From Duganella sp. Root336D2 (lineage in GTDB: Bacteria > Pseudomonadota > Gammaproteobacteria > Burkholderiales > Burkholderiaceae_D), in the NCBI RefSeq assembly GCF_001425005.1, contig NZ_LMDB01000033.1:63238-127237 (forward strand): DNA of 64,000 bases, read 5' to 3'. Below are positions 40,590 through 47,862 of this stretch, one piece after another (the stretch's first letter is position 1; each line of letters starts with the position of its first letter). Both the position numbers and the translations under genes were made by a program. The notes under the pieces were generated by a model that saw only the letters and a list, made by a program, of their open reading frames with translations, was not told the origin of the DNA and did not search any database.

Positions 40590-41138
40590 TTAGCTGCTCC
40601 GCTCGTACATGACATCCGACCTCAACACGTATTTGGTGCCCGCGCTAATCTCCGCGCCCTGGTGCGACTGGTTGTGCGGGAAGACCAGCAGCATACCTTC
40701 GTGCGGCCGCACGGTCTCCCACCTGAACTGGGTGTCGCCGCCTTCGAAGCCGGCATTCAGGTAGATCAGGAACGTGAGCATGCTCACCTCGTCCGGCGAT
40801 TTTTCGAACGAGCCGTCTTTATGCCACTTGAAGTATTCACCGCGGCCATAGCGATAGAAACGAAAACGCTCATTCAGCCCTTGCAGGCGCCATTCGCCAA
40901 TGGATGCAGGCAGTAGAGGGGCCGCGCGCTTGAACAGCAACTCGGCCAGGCATGGATCGTCGAAGATTACCCGGTCGTTATTGCGGATATCCTCGCGTCG
41001 GACCGATCCCATCGGCAGATTGACTTCAGACGGCTGGTAGCCCATCTGTTCGCCCATTTCGATGTAATGCTGGCATTCGGCCTTATTCAGGAATTGGTGC
41101 ACCGTGAAGATGCCGAGGCCTAGTTGTTCCACTTGCAT
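40590..41138 (-). CDS. 2-oxoglutarate/Fe(II)-dependent oxygenase (prolyl-4-hydroxylase-like)
   Basis: The 182-residue double-stranded beta-helix enzyme has the iron triad His106-x-Asp108 in FKWHKDGSF and His159 in NQSHQGAEI, and a 2-oxoglutarate-binding basic residue at Lys169 or Arg173 (KYVLRSDVMY). NERFRFYRYGRGEYF and FLIYLNAGFEGGDTQF are typical of the prolyl-hydroxylase-like group. The substrate is unknown. It is divergent from an NrtR-type regulator and shares an operator-rich intergenic region (41160-41222), so it is probably that regulator's target. Confidence 0.88.
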   Translation of the reverse strand: MQVEQLGLGIFTVHQFLNKAECQHYIEMGEQMGYQPSEVNLPMGSVRREDIRNNDRVIFDDPCLAELLFKRAAPLLPASIGEWRLQGLNERFRFYRYGRGEYFKWHKDGSFEKSPDEVSMLTFLIYLNAGFEGGDTQFRWETVRPHEGMLLVFPHNQSHQGAEISAGTKYVLRSDVMYERSS

Positions 41139-41159
41139 GATGTCGCCTTGGTTTTTATC

Positions 41160-41222
41160 TTAGTGCGCATATTACACTAACTTAGCTCCTATTTTCACTA
41201 AGTTATTTTTAATTATCACTAA
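41160..41222. promoter_or_regulatory. Three phased CACTAA boxes, candidate operators of the NrtR-like regulator
   Basis: CACTAA begins at 41175, 41196 and 41217, exactly 21 bp apart. The first forms the dyad TTAGTG-N9-CACTAA (41160-41180), which overlaps a minus-strand -10, TAATAT (41169-41174). The second is paired with TTAGCT (41182-41187). The third lies just before the plus-strand -10. Occupancy would repress both divergent genes. Confidence 0.6.
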
Positions 41223-41228
41223 GGCGGT

Positions 41229-41234
41229 TACAAT
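41229..41234 (+). promoter_or_regulatory. Candidate -10 box of the NrtR-like gene
   Basis: TACAAT followed by GG overlaps an in-frame ATG at 41233. That ATG therefore probably lies upstream of, or at, the transcription start, which favours ATG 41260 as the true start. Confidence 0.45.
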
Positions 41235-41259
41235 GGCCGCTCAACAAACGAGGGCATCC

Positions 41260-42000
41260 ATGAGCGGCAGCGAAACAGAGCAGGAATTTCTGCGGAAATA
41301 CAATATTCACGACTTTGACGTTCCGCTCACCAGCGTCGACCTGGTCATCTTCACGATTCGTGAGCAGGCTTTGCACGTGTTGCTGGTCAAGCGCGGCGAA
41401 CATCCGCATAAAGGCCGTTGGGCTTTGCCCGGTGGCTTCATCGACATCCATCGCGACAAAGATCTCGATGCGACTGCGCTGCGCAAGTTGCGTGAAAAGA
41501 CCGGTGTGGAAGCGCCCTATCTGGAACAGTTGCAAGGCTTCGGCAGCGCCACGCGTGACCCGCGCGGCTGGTCAGCGACCTTTGCATACTTCGCCTTGAT
41601 CGGCTCTGATGGCATGGAGCTGCGCCATGGCTCCGGCAGCGACGCGGCCAGTTGGCATCCGGTGGAAGGCCTGGCGGCACAAGATGCGCTGGCCTTTGAC
41701 CATTCCGCCATCGTCGACGTGGCCCTGCAGCGCTTGCGCAACAAGGTTGAATACACTTCGATCCCCGTGCATTTGCTGGCGGCTGAATTCACGCTGTCAG
41801 ACCTGCAGCGCGTTTACGAAACCATCCTCGGGCGACCGGTGGAAAAGAGCGCGTTCCGCAAGCGGATCAAGGAAGGCGATTTCCTCGAAGAGATTCCGGG
41901 CAAGCAGCGCCATGGCAGCAACCGCCCGGCGCAGATGTATCGTCTGCGCGCGGGCCATCCAACTGTCTACTTCAACCGCGTGATGGGCGCGGGCGGCTGA
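41260..42000 (+). CDS. NrtR-like transcriptional regulator (degenerate Nudix domain plus winged helix)
   Basis: The 246-residue protein has a Nudix domain (about 24-150, with VDLVIFTI, WALPGGFIDIH and LREKTGV) and a C-terminal winged helix (about 165-240, with FTLSDLQRVYETILGRPVEKSAFRKRI). In the Nudix box the catalytic RE-U-x-EE is RKLREK, so hydrolase activity is probably lost and the domain should bind a nucleotide-type effector, as in NrtR (ADP-ribose). ATG 41260 is chosen because GAGGG precedes it and the -10 overlaps ATG 41233. It likely represses itself and the divergent oxygenase gene. Confidence 0.85.
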   Translation: MSGSETEQEFLRKYNIHDFDVPLTSVDLVIFTIREQALHVLLVKRGEHPHKGRWALPGGFIDIHRDKDLDATALRKLREKTGVEAPYLEQLQGFGSATRDPRGWSATFAYFALIGSDGMELRHGSGSDAASWHPVEGLAAQDALAFDHSAIVDVALQRLRNKVEYTSIPVHLLAAEFTLSDLQRVYETILGRPVEKSAFRKRIKEGDFLEEIPGKQRHGSNRPAQMYRLRAGHPTVYFNRVMGAGG

Positions 42001-42142
42001 ACTCTTCGATGTACATTGGCGTAAGTCGAAGTGCTTCGAGCTTCGCAACCTGGCTATATCGCGTACGAAGACGAATAGCAAGTCGCGGCCGAGCCCTTCA
42101 AGGAAACTCGAACGTGACATTAGACTTGAAAGTACGTTAACC

Positions 42143-42574
42143 ATGGCTACTCTCGAACGAGCTATTGAAATTGCCTCTGCCGCACACGCTGGCCAGGTCG
42201 ACAAGGCCGGGCAGCCCTATATTCTTCACCCGCTACGCGTGATGCTTCGCCTCTCAAGCGATTACGAACGCATGGCTGCGGTGCTGCATGATGTGGTTGA
42301 AGATACGCCGGTTTCACTGGCGCAGTTGTCCGAAGCAGGCTTTCCGGCCGAAGTCATCGCAGCCGTCGAAGCACTGACCAAGCGTCGCGGTGAAACCCGG
42401 CTGCAGGTAGCAGCGCGCGCGGCGTCGAATCCGATTGCGCGCGTCGTCAAGCTCGCCGACAATGCAGAAAATATGGACCTTAGCCGCATCGCCAATCCAA
42501 CGGAGAAGGACTTTGCGCGCATTGAGGAATATGCGCAGGTTCGCGCACTCTTGCTTGCATCGGATTCAAATTGA
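42143..42574 (+). CDS. HD-domain phosphohydrolase (MESH1/SpoT-hydrolase-like)
   Basis: The 143-residue protein matches the small hydrolase domain of RelA/SpoT-type enzymes: AIEIASAAHAGQVDKAGQPYILHPLRV (metal-binding His at 15 and 29), VLHDVVEDTP (His49-Asp50 and Glu53-Asp54), EALTKRRGE and VVKLADNAENM. It could hydrolyse (p)ppGpp or NADPH as MESH1 does, but activity is inferred from motifs. The 142 bp upstream hold no gene. The stop overlaps the next start by TTGA. Confidence 0.85.
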   Translation: MATLERAIEIASAAHAGQVDKAGQPYILHPLRVMLRLSSDYERMAAVLHDVVEDTPVSLAQLSEAGFPAEVIAAVEALTKRRGETRLQVAARAASNPIARVVKLADNAENMDLSRIANPTEKDFARIEEYAQVRALLLASDSN

Positions 42575-43017
42575 CTCGTACTCTCGACATCACACTGGCG
42601 CTTGGACTTGGGGCTGCACTGCTGACCGCAGTTTTCATCTTCGGTGATCCCGCATATTTGGGGCCTTGGTATTACGTGCTCGCCTGGTGCGGCCTGGTCG
42701 GCCTGGTCCAGCTCACGAAGGCACCACCTTTATCTACGCTGGGTGCCGCAACCGCGTTGACGGCGACCTTCCTTGGCTATTGGGCATGGCAAGCCTCGCT
42801 GGCACGACCGGAAGGCTTGCTGGGCCTGGGCCATCTTTTCTCGCTGCCAGGCCTTGCGTTGGCCGCAGTGCTTGCGGCGTTATACGCACGTCGCCGCTGC
42901 TTCAAGCCCGCGACTGCATTCGCGATGACTTTTGCTGGATGCTGCGCTGGCTTCGGAGTCGCGCAGCTCGTCGTTTGCAGGACCGCTCTTTACTGCGGCC
43001 CGATATCGGGGATGTGA
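42571..43017 (+). CDS. Hypothetical membrane protein with four to five helices
   Basis: The 148-residue product is strongly hydrophobic, with helices near 7-26, 32-49, 55-75, 85-105 and 113-135, and a conserved-looking CCAGFG motif. I recognise no family. The TTG start at 42571 overlaps the HD-domain stop (TTGA), which suggests translational coupling and perhaps a joint function. A cupin gene follows with its own ribosome site. Confidence 0.65.
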   Translation: MTRTLDITLALGLGAALLTAVFIFGDPAYLGPWYYVLAWCGLVGLVQLTKAPPLSTLGAATALTATFLGYWAWQASLARPEGLLGLGHLFSLPGLALAAVLAALYARRRCFKPATAFAMTFAGCCAGFGVAQLVVCRTALYCGPISGM

Positions 43018-43042
43018 ATTACTCTTCCGAAGGAGCACCGCC

Positions 43043-43447
43043 ATGGCGACACCTGTTGGACCATTCGATGCCGTCGACACTTTCCTGCACCTTGGCCCGG
43101 AAGGGACTTCGGTCCCGCTCGAGGTCAACGAATCGTTCTGGCAGGACCTGACTTCGGGCGGCTTTGCCCACCTGGGCCCGGGACGGTTGGTGTCGACGTA
43201 TGACTTCAGCGAAGACTGGGCAAGCTGGGAGCAGCACCCTGCTGGTGAAGAAGTCGTCGTGCTGATTTCCGGTGCGCTCGAGTTTGTGCTGGAAACGGAT
43301 GACGGCGAGCGGAAGATAAAGCTGGACCAGCCCGGCCAATTCCTGCTCGTTCCGCGCGGCACGTGGCACACCGCAAACGTCCCGCAAAACGCCAAAGCGC
43401 TGTTCATCACGCCCGGTGAAGGCACCGGTCATCGCCCAAGGTCATAG
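43043..43447 (+). CDS. Cupin-domain protein
   Basis: The 134-residue protein has a cupin fold with WEQHPAGEEVVVLISGALEFVLE (motif 1) and LDQPGQFLLVPRGTWHTANV (motif 2, metal-binding His). ATG 43043 follows AAGGAG at good spacing. Its motif layout is like that of the cupin at 35501. Function is unknown. The next gene starts 1 bp after its stop. Confidence 0.8.
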   Translation: MATPVGPFDAVDTFLHLGPEGTSVPLEVNESFWQDLTSGGFAHLGPGRLVSTYDFSEDWASWEQHPAGEEVVVLISGALEFVLETDDGERKIKLDQPGQFLLVPRGTWHTANVPQNAKALFITPGEGTGHRPRS

Positions 43448-43448
43448 G

Positions 43449-43796
43449 ATGCAGGAAAAAACGAAGGCGCTCGCGCCTATCCTGTCTTTGATCAGTAAGT
43501 CGGAAAAGGCGCAGCAAAAGGTAGCGCCGGGAACATGGCAGCACGCGATGCTCGGAGCAAACCTCAAGGCCTTGCATATTGCCGTTATCCTGTTCAATGA
43601 AAACCAGGGTGCGGCTGCCCGGTTTGAGCAAGGCGAACTGCAAGCGGCCATGCAAAGCTTGGCGTCAATGATCGAAAAAACTGAAGACGCACGAACCAGA
43701 TTCGCAGCGGGAACCCCGCAACACACACTCTTGAAAAACAGGTTCAATGCGCTGCGAGCGGCTGAAGCCCGCGTCGGCGCCGCACAAAACCGCTAG
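43449..43796 (+). CDS. Small helical hypothetical protein
   Basis: The 115-residue product is all-helical and contains two similar halves: APILSLISKSEKAQQKVAPGTWQHAMLGANLKAL near 10-42, and a segment near 70-105 with EKTEDARTRFAAGTPQHTLLKNRFNAL. The matching pattern (charged helix, A-G-T-x-Q-H, helix) suggests an internal duplication. No family is recognised. ATG 43449 is adjacent to the cupin stop; GTG 43416 is an alternative. The 224 bp after its stop contain no convincing gene. Confidence 0.6.
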   Translation: MQEKTKALAPILSLISKSEKAQQKVAPGTWQHAMLGANLKALHIAVILFNENQGAAARFEQGELQAAMQSLASMIEKTEDARTRFAAGTPQHTLLKNRFNALRAAEARVGAAQNR

Positions 43797-43967
43797 ACCA
43801 CTACCCCCCGGGCGCCTTATCAAGGCTATTACGATCAACATGGCTGTGCCGATGAGCGAGCGAACGATCCATTACACTGGCCTCAAACATTACGTGGAGT
43901 GTTCGCGGTATGACTTCGCAACGCAATACGACGACGTGGAGCTCAAGTAAAGACCAGTACCTGACGG

Positions 43968-43991
43968 TTTGGCATGATCTCTTTCAAACAA
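43968..43991 (+). promoter_or_regulatory. 24-bp box shared with position 45047 (candidate promoter)
   Basis: TTTGGCATGATCTC followed by TTTCAAACAA lies about 30 bp before the cupin ATG 44021. The same sequence with two substitutions lies 12 bp before the flavin reductase ATG. The core CATGAT/CATAAT may be a -10. Confidence 0.4.
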
Positions 43992-44020
43992 TGACGTTCT
44001 GAATTTCAAAGGTACTGCCC

Positions 44021-44392
44021 ATGAATGATGTCGTTTCGCCGAACCGGGTTGCAGCCAGCCTGGACGAATACTGGTCACCTCGCGTAGTGGCTGAGCTTGA
44101 CGACTCCTTCGTCAAGGTTGCCAAGGTCCTTGGCTCGCTCACCTGGCACAGCCACGAAGATGAGGACGAACTTTTTTACATCCTCAAAGGCTCGTTGGCA
44201 ATCGAAATGGAAGACAGGACGGTCGTCCTGCATGAAGGCGAAACGTTTGTCGTCCCCAAAGGCGTGAGGCACAATCCCGTCGCGGAGCAAGAGTGCCACA
44301 TCATGCTCATCGAACGTAAATCCACGCTGCATACCGGTGCTGAAGTGACTGAAAAAACGCGCAGTCTCGCAGACCAATTACGCCCGGTATAG
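44021..44392 (+). CDS. Cupin-domain protein
   Basis: The 123-residue protein has a canonical cupin: LTWHSHEDEDELFYILKGSLAIEME (motif 1, with H-x-H and E ligands) and LHEGETFVVPKGVRHNPVA (motif 2, with the His ligand), so a metal site is probably complete. Many such proteins are of unknown function or sugar/mannose isomerase-like. It converges on msrA, 10 bp away. Confidence 0.85.
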   Translation: MNDVVSPNRVAASLDEYWSPRVVAELDDSFVKVAKVLGSLTWHSHEDEDELFYILKGSLAIEMEDRTVVLHEGETFVVPKGVRHNPVAEQECHIMLIERKSTLHTGAEVTEKTRSLADQLRPV

Positions 44393-44402
44393 GAAACTGG
44401 CT

Positions 44403-44930
44403 CTAAGTCTTGAGCTTTTCGGCGTACATCTTGCGGAACTTGGCCACCTTGGGCGCCACCACGAATGCGCAGTAACCCTGCAGCGGATGCTGGGCGAAGT
44501 AGTTCTGGTGGTAGTCCTCGGCCTTGTAGAACGGCGCAGCGGGCGCCAGTTCGGTGACGATCGGTGCATCCCAGACGTGGGCCATTTCGGCGATCACCTG
44601 CCGCGCAGTGGCTTCCTGTTCGCCGTCCTGGAAGAAGATCACTGATCGATACTGGGTGCCGACATCATTGCCCTGGCGGTTCAGGGTAGTCGGATCGTGG
44701 ATCGTGAAGAAAATGACCAGCAGGTCGCGATAGCTGATCTGGGTCGGATCAAATTCAAGGCGCACTACTTCAGCGTGGCCGGTTTCGCCGGTACACACCT
44801 GTTCATACGTGGGATTCGGCTGCGCGCCGCCCATGTAGCCGGATTCGACCTTGGTGACACCTTTCGCCTCCAGGTACACCGCTTCGGTGCACCAAAAGCA
44901 TCCACCGCCCAGGATTGCTACTTCAGCCAT
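44403..44930 (-). CDS. msrA: Peptide methionine-S-oxide reductase A
   Basis: MsrA reduces S-epimers of methionine sulfoxide. The 175-residue product has GGGCFWCTEAVY with catalytic Cys11, GYMGG, the YEQVCTGETGHAEVV block, FFTIHDPTTLNRQGNDVGTQYRS and the end region FYKAEDYHQNYF. ATG 44930 has GGAGGG directly upstream. It is cytoplasmic (no signal peptide). It is divergent from the flavin reductase gene; the 151-bp interval carries the 24-bp box at 45047. Confidence 0.96.
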   Translation of the reverse strand: MAEVAILGGGCFWCTEAVYLEAKGVTKVESGYMGGAQPNPTYEQVCTGETGHAEVVRLEFDPTQISYRDLLVIFFTIHDPTTLNRQGNDVGTQYRSVIFFQDGEQEATARQVIAEMAHVWDAPIVTELAPAAPFYKAEDYHQNYFAQHPLQGYCAFVVAPKVAKFRKMYAEKLKT

Positions 44931-45046
44931 ATCGCCCTCCTCACGTACCGGAAGTATTACTGTAGCGCAAATCGGCGCGCACTGCTCAAAAAGTGCCGCC
45001 TTAGCTAAAATCCCCGTCGCTTTCGCCAAAGGTTAGACTATCGTTC

Positions 45047-45070
45047 TTTGGCATAATCTCTTTGAAACAA
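45047..45070 (+). promoter_or_regulatory. 24-bp box shared with position 43968 (candidate promoter)
   Basis: TTTGGCATAATCTC followed by TTTGAAACAA ends 11 bp before ATG 45082. CATAAT is a good -10. The match to the box before the cupin gene is 22 of 24. Confidence 0.45.
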
Positions 45071-45081
45071 ACAGGTCCCGC

Positions 45082-45588
45082 ATGAATACCAGCTCCCCAC
45101 GCGCCGCCGCGCGCGAATTCGACAGTGCGCATTTTCGCCAGGCACTGTCGCAATTTGCCACGGGTGTGACCGTGATTACTACGCGGCTCGCTGATGGCAG
45201 TTTCCGTGGCTTGACGGCCAGCTCCTTCAATTCCGTCTCGCTCGACCCGCCATTGGTGCTGTGGAGCCTGGGCACCGGCGCCAACAGCCTGCCCATTTTC
45301 AGCGGTAACTCGCACTATGTGATCAATGTGCTGAGCGCCGACCAGGCCCATTTGGCCAAGCTGTTTTCGACCCGCACGGAAGACCCGTTCGGCACGGTCG
45401 AATTCGAGCTGTCGCGCACCGGCCAGCCGGTCCTGAAGGGCGCCACGGCGTGGTTTGAATGCCACAACCGTAGCCGCTACCCGGAGGGCGACCACGTGAT
45501 TTTCGTGGGCGAGGTCGAGCATTGCGAGTTTGCCGGTAACGCCCCGCTGGTTTTCCACGGCGGGAAGTTCCGTGACCTGCTGAAATGA
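45082..45588 (+). CDS. Flavin reductase-domain protein
   Basis: The 168-residue protein belongs to the FMN-binding split-barrel flavin reductases: FRQALSQFATGVTVITTR, GLTASSFNSVSLDPPLVLWSL, HYVINVLSADQ and GDHVIFVGEVEHCE. Such proteins give reduced flavin to a partner monooxygenase or act on their own. No monooxygenase is adjacent. The glutaryl-CoA dehydrogenase gene follows after 36 bp and may be co-transcribed. Confidence 0.9.
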   Translation: MNTSSPRAAAREFDSAHFRQALSQFATGVTVITTRLADGSFRGLTASSFNSVSLDPPLVLWSLGTGANSLPIFSGNSHYVINVLSADQAHLAKLFSTRTEDPFGTVEFELSRTGQPVLKGATAWFECHNRSRYPEGDHVIFVGEVEHCEFAGNAPLVFHGGKFRDLLK

Positions 45589-45624
45589 TTGATTTTTTAT
45601 AAACAAAGAGAGACAGGAAGCATA

Positions 45625-46803
45625 ATGAGCAAAGCCGCATTCCACTGGGACGATCCCCTGCTGCTGAACGACCAGCTTACCGACGACGAGCGCATGGTGC
45701 GCGACGCCGCCGCGGCTTACTGCCAGGACAAGCTGCAACCGCGCATCCTGGAAGCCTTCCGCCACGAGCAGATGGACACGTCCATCTTCCGCGAAATGGG
45801 CGAACTGGGCCTGCTGGGCCCAACCATCCCCGAGCAATACGGCGGTCCTGGCCTGAACTACGTGGCCTACGGCCTGATCGCGCGCGAAGTGGAACGTGTC
45901 GATTCCGGCTACCGTTCGATGATGTCGGTGCAGTCCTCGCTGGTGATGGTGCCGATCTATGAATTCGGCACCGAAGCCCAGAAACAGAAATACCTGCCAA
46001 AGCTGGCCACCGGCGAATGGATCGGCTGCTTCGGCCTGACCGAGCCTAACCACGGTTCCGACCCAGGTTCGATGATCACCCGCGCCAAGAAGGTGCCAGG
46101 CGGTTACTCGCTGACCGGCTCCAAGATGTGGATCACCAACTCGCCAGTAGCCGACGTATTCGTCGTGTGGGCGAAAGACGATGAAGGCGCGATCCGCGGC
46201 TTCGTGCTGGAAAAAGGCATGAAAGGCCTGTCCGCACCTGCGATCCACGGCAAGTTCGGCCTGCGCGCCTCGATCACCGGCGAAATCGTGATGGACGAAG
46301 TGTTCTGCCCTGAAGAAAACGCCTTCCCGGATGTGCGCGGCCTGAAAGGCCCGTTCACCTGCCTGAACTCGGCCCGCTACGGCATCGCCTGGGGTGCACT
46401 GGGCGCCGCCGAAGCCTGCTGGCACACCGCCCGCCAGTACACCCTGGACCGCCAGCAGTTCGGCCGTCCACTGGCAGCGAACCAGCTGGTGCAGAAGAAG
46501 CTGGCCGACATGCAGACCGAAATCACCCTCGGCCTGCAAGGCTGCCTGCGCCTGGGCCGTATGAAGGACGAAGGCACCGCCGCTGTCGAAATCACCTCCA
46601 TCATGAAGCGCAACTCCTGCGGCAAGTCGCTGGACATCGCCCGCGTGGCGCGCGATATGCTGGGCGGTAACGGCATCTCCGACGAATTCGGCATCATCCG
46701 CCACATGGTGAACCTGGAAGTGGTCAACACCTACGAAGGCACGCACGACATCCACGCCCTGATCCTGGGCCGCGCGATGACCGGCATCCAGGCCTTCCAA
46801 TAA
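45625..46803 (+). CDS. gcdH: Glutaryl-CoA dehydrogenase (acyl-CoA dehydrogenase family)
   Basis: The 392-residue flavoenzyme converts glutaryl-CoA to crotonyl-CoA in lysine/tryptophan degradation. It has the family patterns GLLGPTIPEQYGGPGLNYVAYGLIAREVERVDS in shortened form near 70-95, FGLTEPNHGSDPGSM, GSKMWITNSPVADVFVVWAKD, RYGIAWGALGAAE, FGRPLAANQLVQKKLADM and the C-terminal NTYEGTHDIHALILGRA with the catalytic Glu. SVQSSLVM and EPNHGSDPG point to GcdH rather than other acyl-CoA dehydrogenases. ATG 45625 follows AGGAAG. Two hairpins close the transcript. Confidence 0.94.
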   Translation: MSKAAFHWDDPLLLNDQLTDDERMVRDAAAAYCQDKLQPRILEAFRHEQMDTSIFREMGELGLLGPTIPEQYGGPGLNYVAYGLIAREVERVDSGYRSMMSVQSSLVMVPIYEFGTEAQKQKYLPKLATGEWIGCFGLTEPNHGSDPGSMITRAKKVPGGYSLTGSKMWITNSPVADVFVVWAKDDEGAIRGFVLEKGMKGLSAPAIHGKFGLRASITGEIVMDEVFCPEENAFPDVRGLKGPFTCLNSARYGIAWGALGAAEACWHTARQYTLDRQQFGRPLAANQLVQKKLADMQTEITLGLQGCLRLGRMKDEGTAAVEITSIMKRNSCGKSLDIARVARDMLGGNGISDEFGIIRHMVNLEVVNTYEGTHDIHALILGRAMTGIQAFQ

Positions 46804-46829
46804 AAAAATGGGGACGTACCCCATTTTTT
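46803..46829. terminator. Bidirectional A/T-flanked hairpin after gcdH
   Basis: AAAAAATGGGG (46803-46813), loop ACGTA and CCCCATTTTTT (46819-46829) form a perfect 11-bp stem with A and T runs on both sides. It serves as a terminator in either direction and shares the GGGGACGTACCCC core of dispersed palindromes. Confidence 0.8.
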
Positions 46830-46832
46830 GAG

Positions 46833-46857
46833 CAAGCCCCGCCGCGAGCGGGGCTTG
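46833..46857. terminator. Second hairpin between gcdH and the helical-protein operon
   Basis: CAAGCCCCGC (46833-46842), loop CGCGA and GCGGGGCTTG (46848-46857) form a perfect 10-bp stem. On the plus strand it is followed by TTGTTTGC. It lies 11 bp from the stop of the convergent operon. Confidence 0.75.
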
Positions 46858-46867
46858 TTGTTTGCGG

Positions 46868-47302
46868 TTACACCGGCTGGGTCAGGAAGTTGAGGTTGGC
46901 AGCGGCGCTGGCCGTCCCTTTCGCCGCACCCTTCTTGCCATCCGTTGAGAGCTTCTGCCAGCGGTCGACGAAATCCGATAGCGCATGCATCAGCGCTACC
47001 TGCTTGTTTTCCGTGGCGATGATTTCGCCGAGCGCTTTGTGCAGGCGGCTCGATTCATCCACGATCTTCTGCGTGGGCGATTCGGTCGATACCGGGCCGA
47101 AGCGATGCATGAACGCTTCATGCGCATCGCGGAAGCGCGCAATCATGTTGGCCATATCGAGATAGGCAGCAGCTGCGGCGGCTCGTGCGCCGTCGGTGCT
47201 GCCGGGGTCGGAGGCGGCATCTTCGAATTCATTCTGTTTCGCTTTAAGTCGCTTCAGGGAATCGAAGTAATCCAGCATGTATTGTTCTGTGAGTGACGCC
47301 AT
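46868..47302 (-). CDS. Helical hypothetical protein, last gene of a three-gene operon
   Basis: The 144-residue protein is all-helical without signal peptide: YMLDYFDSLKRLKAKQNEFEDAA, YLDMANMIARFRDAHEAFMHRF and MHALSDFVDRWQKL, then an Ala/Lys-rich tail. I recognise no family. ATG 47302 has GGAGG 5 bp upstream and is preferred to ATG 47314. It follows two lipoprotein genes 11 bp downstream and is presumably co-expressed with them, as the cytoplasmic member of the set. Confidence 0.65.
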   Translation of the reverse strand: MASLTEQYMLDYFDSLKRLKAKQNEFEDAASDPGSTDGARAAAAAAYLDMANMIARFRDAHEAFMHRFGPVSTESPTQKIVDESSRLHKALGEIIATENKQVALMHALSDFVDRWQKLSTDGKKGAAKGTASAAANLNFLTQPV

Positions 47303-47313
47303 CTTCGCCTCCA

Positions 47314-47862
47314 TTAGTTATTAGCCTTCTTTTCAGCTTCTTCGATTTTCTTCTTGCCTTCTTCAACGCTGTCTTTCACAGCCTTGATGAAGGCTTGCAG
47401 TTCGCTGCGCCGGATATCCCAGCCAAGTTCTTCGCCCATCTCCGCCAGCCTTGCCTGCGCGGTGGATGTGCCGCTACGGGTATCCGTGATTGGCGCCAGC
47501 AAGGCTGCCACAGCCGCCTCGTTCCTGGCATTGGTATCCGAGTACTCGGCCTGGCTCAATGCCAGCCCTTCCGTATTCGCGACCAGGTTATCGATCAGGG
47601 TTGCCGACAGCTTGTCGCCTGCGGCTACACGCGCCTGCAGGTCCCGCTGCTTTTCGCGGTCGACGAATGCTATTGCCTTGCGCTGGGCCAGCAGTGAGTC
47701 GGCGCGTGCTTTCATGGAATTGCCCTCTACCCTTCGAAACTCGGTAAGGGACGACTCGAGCTGGGCAATCAGGCCGACGCCATGGTTTGCCTGTTCCATC
47801 GCGGGCTTGGGAGTGGAGCAGCCGCACAGCGCCAGCGCGGCAAACATCAACGGAATACGCAT
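47314..47862 (-). CDS. Lipoprotein with coiled coil, unknown function
   Basis: The 182-residue product has a lipoprotein signal (MRIPLMFAALALCGC, lipobox ALCGC with Cys15) and a helical body ending in the strongly coiled, Lys/Glu-rich KAVKDSVEEGKKKIEEAEKK. ATG 47862 overlaps the stop of the upstream gene (TAATG) and has GGAG nearby. It is probably membrane-anchored in the periplasm, associated with the larger lipoprotein encoded before it. Confidence 0.75.
   Translation of the reverse strand: MRIPLMFAALALCGCSTPKPAMEQANHGVGLIAQLESSLTEFRRVEGNSMKARADSLLAQRKAIAFVDREKQRDLQARVAAGDKLSATLIDNLVANTEGLALSQAEYSDTNARNEAAVAALLAPITDTRSGTSTAQARLAEMGEELGWDIRRSELQAFIKAVKDSVEEGKKKIEEAEKKANN

Noticed and set aside
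43840..43950. Short plus-strand frame of 36 codons between the helical protein and the cupin gene
   Set aside because: No ribosome site, no homology that I recognise and it ends before the candidate promoter; it could be a gene remnant but cannot be supported.
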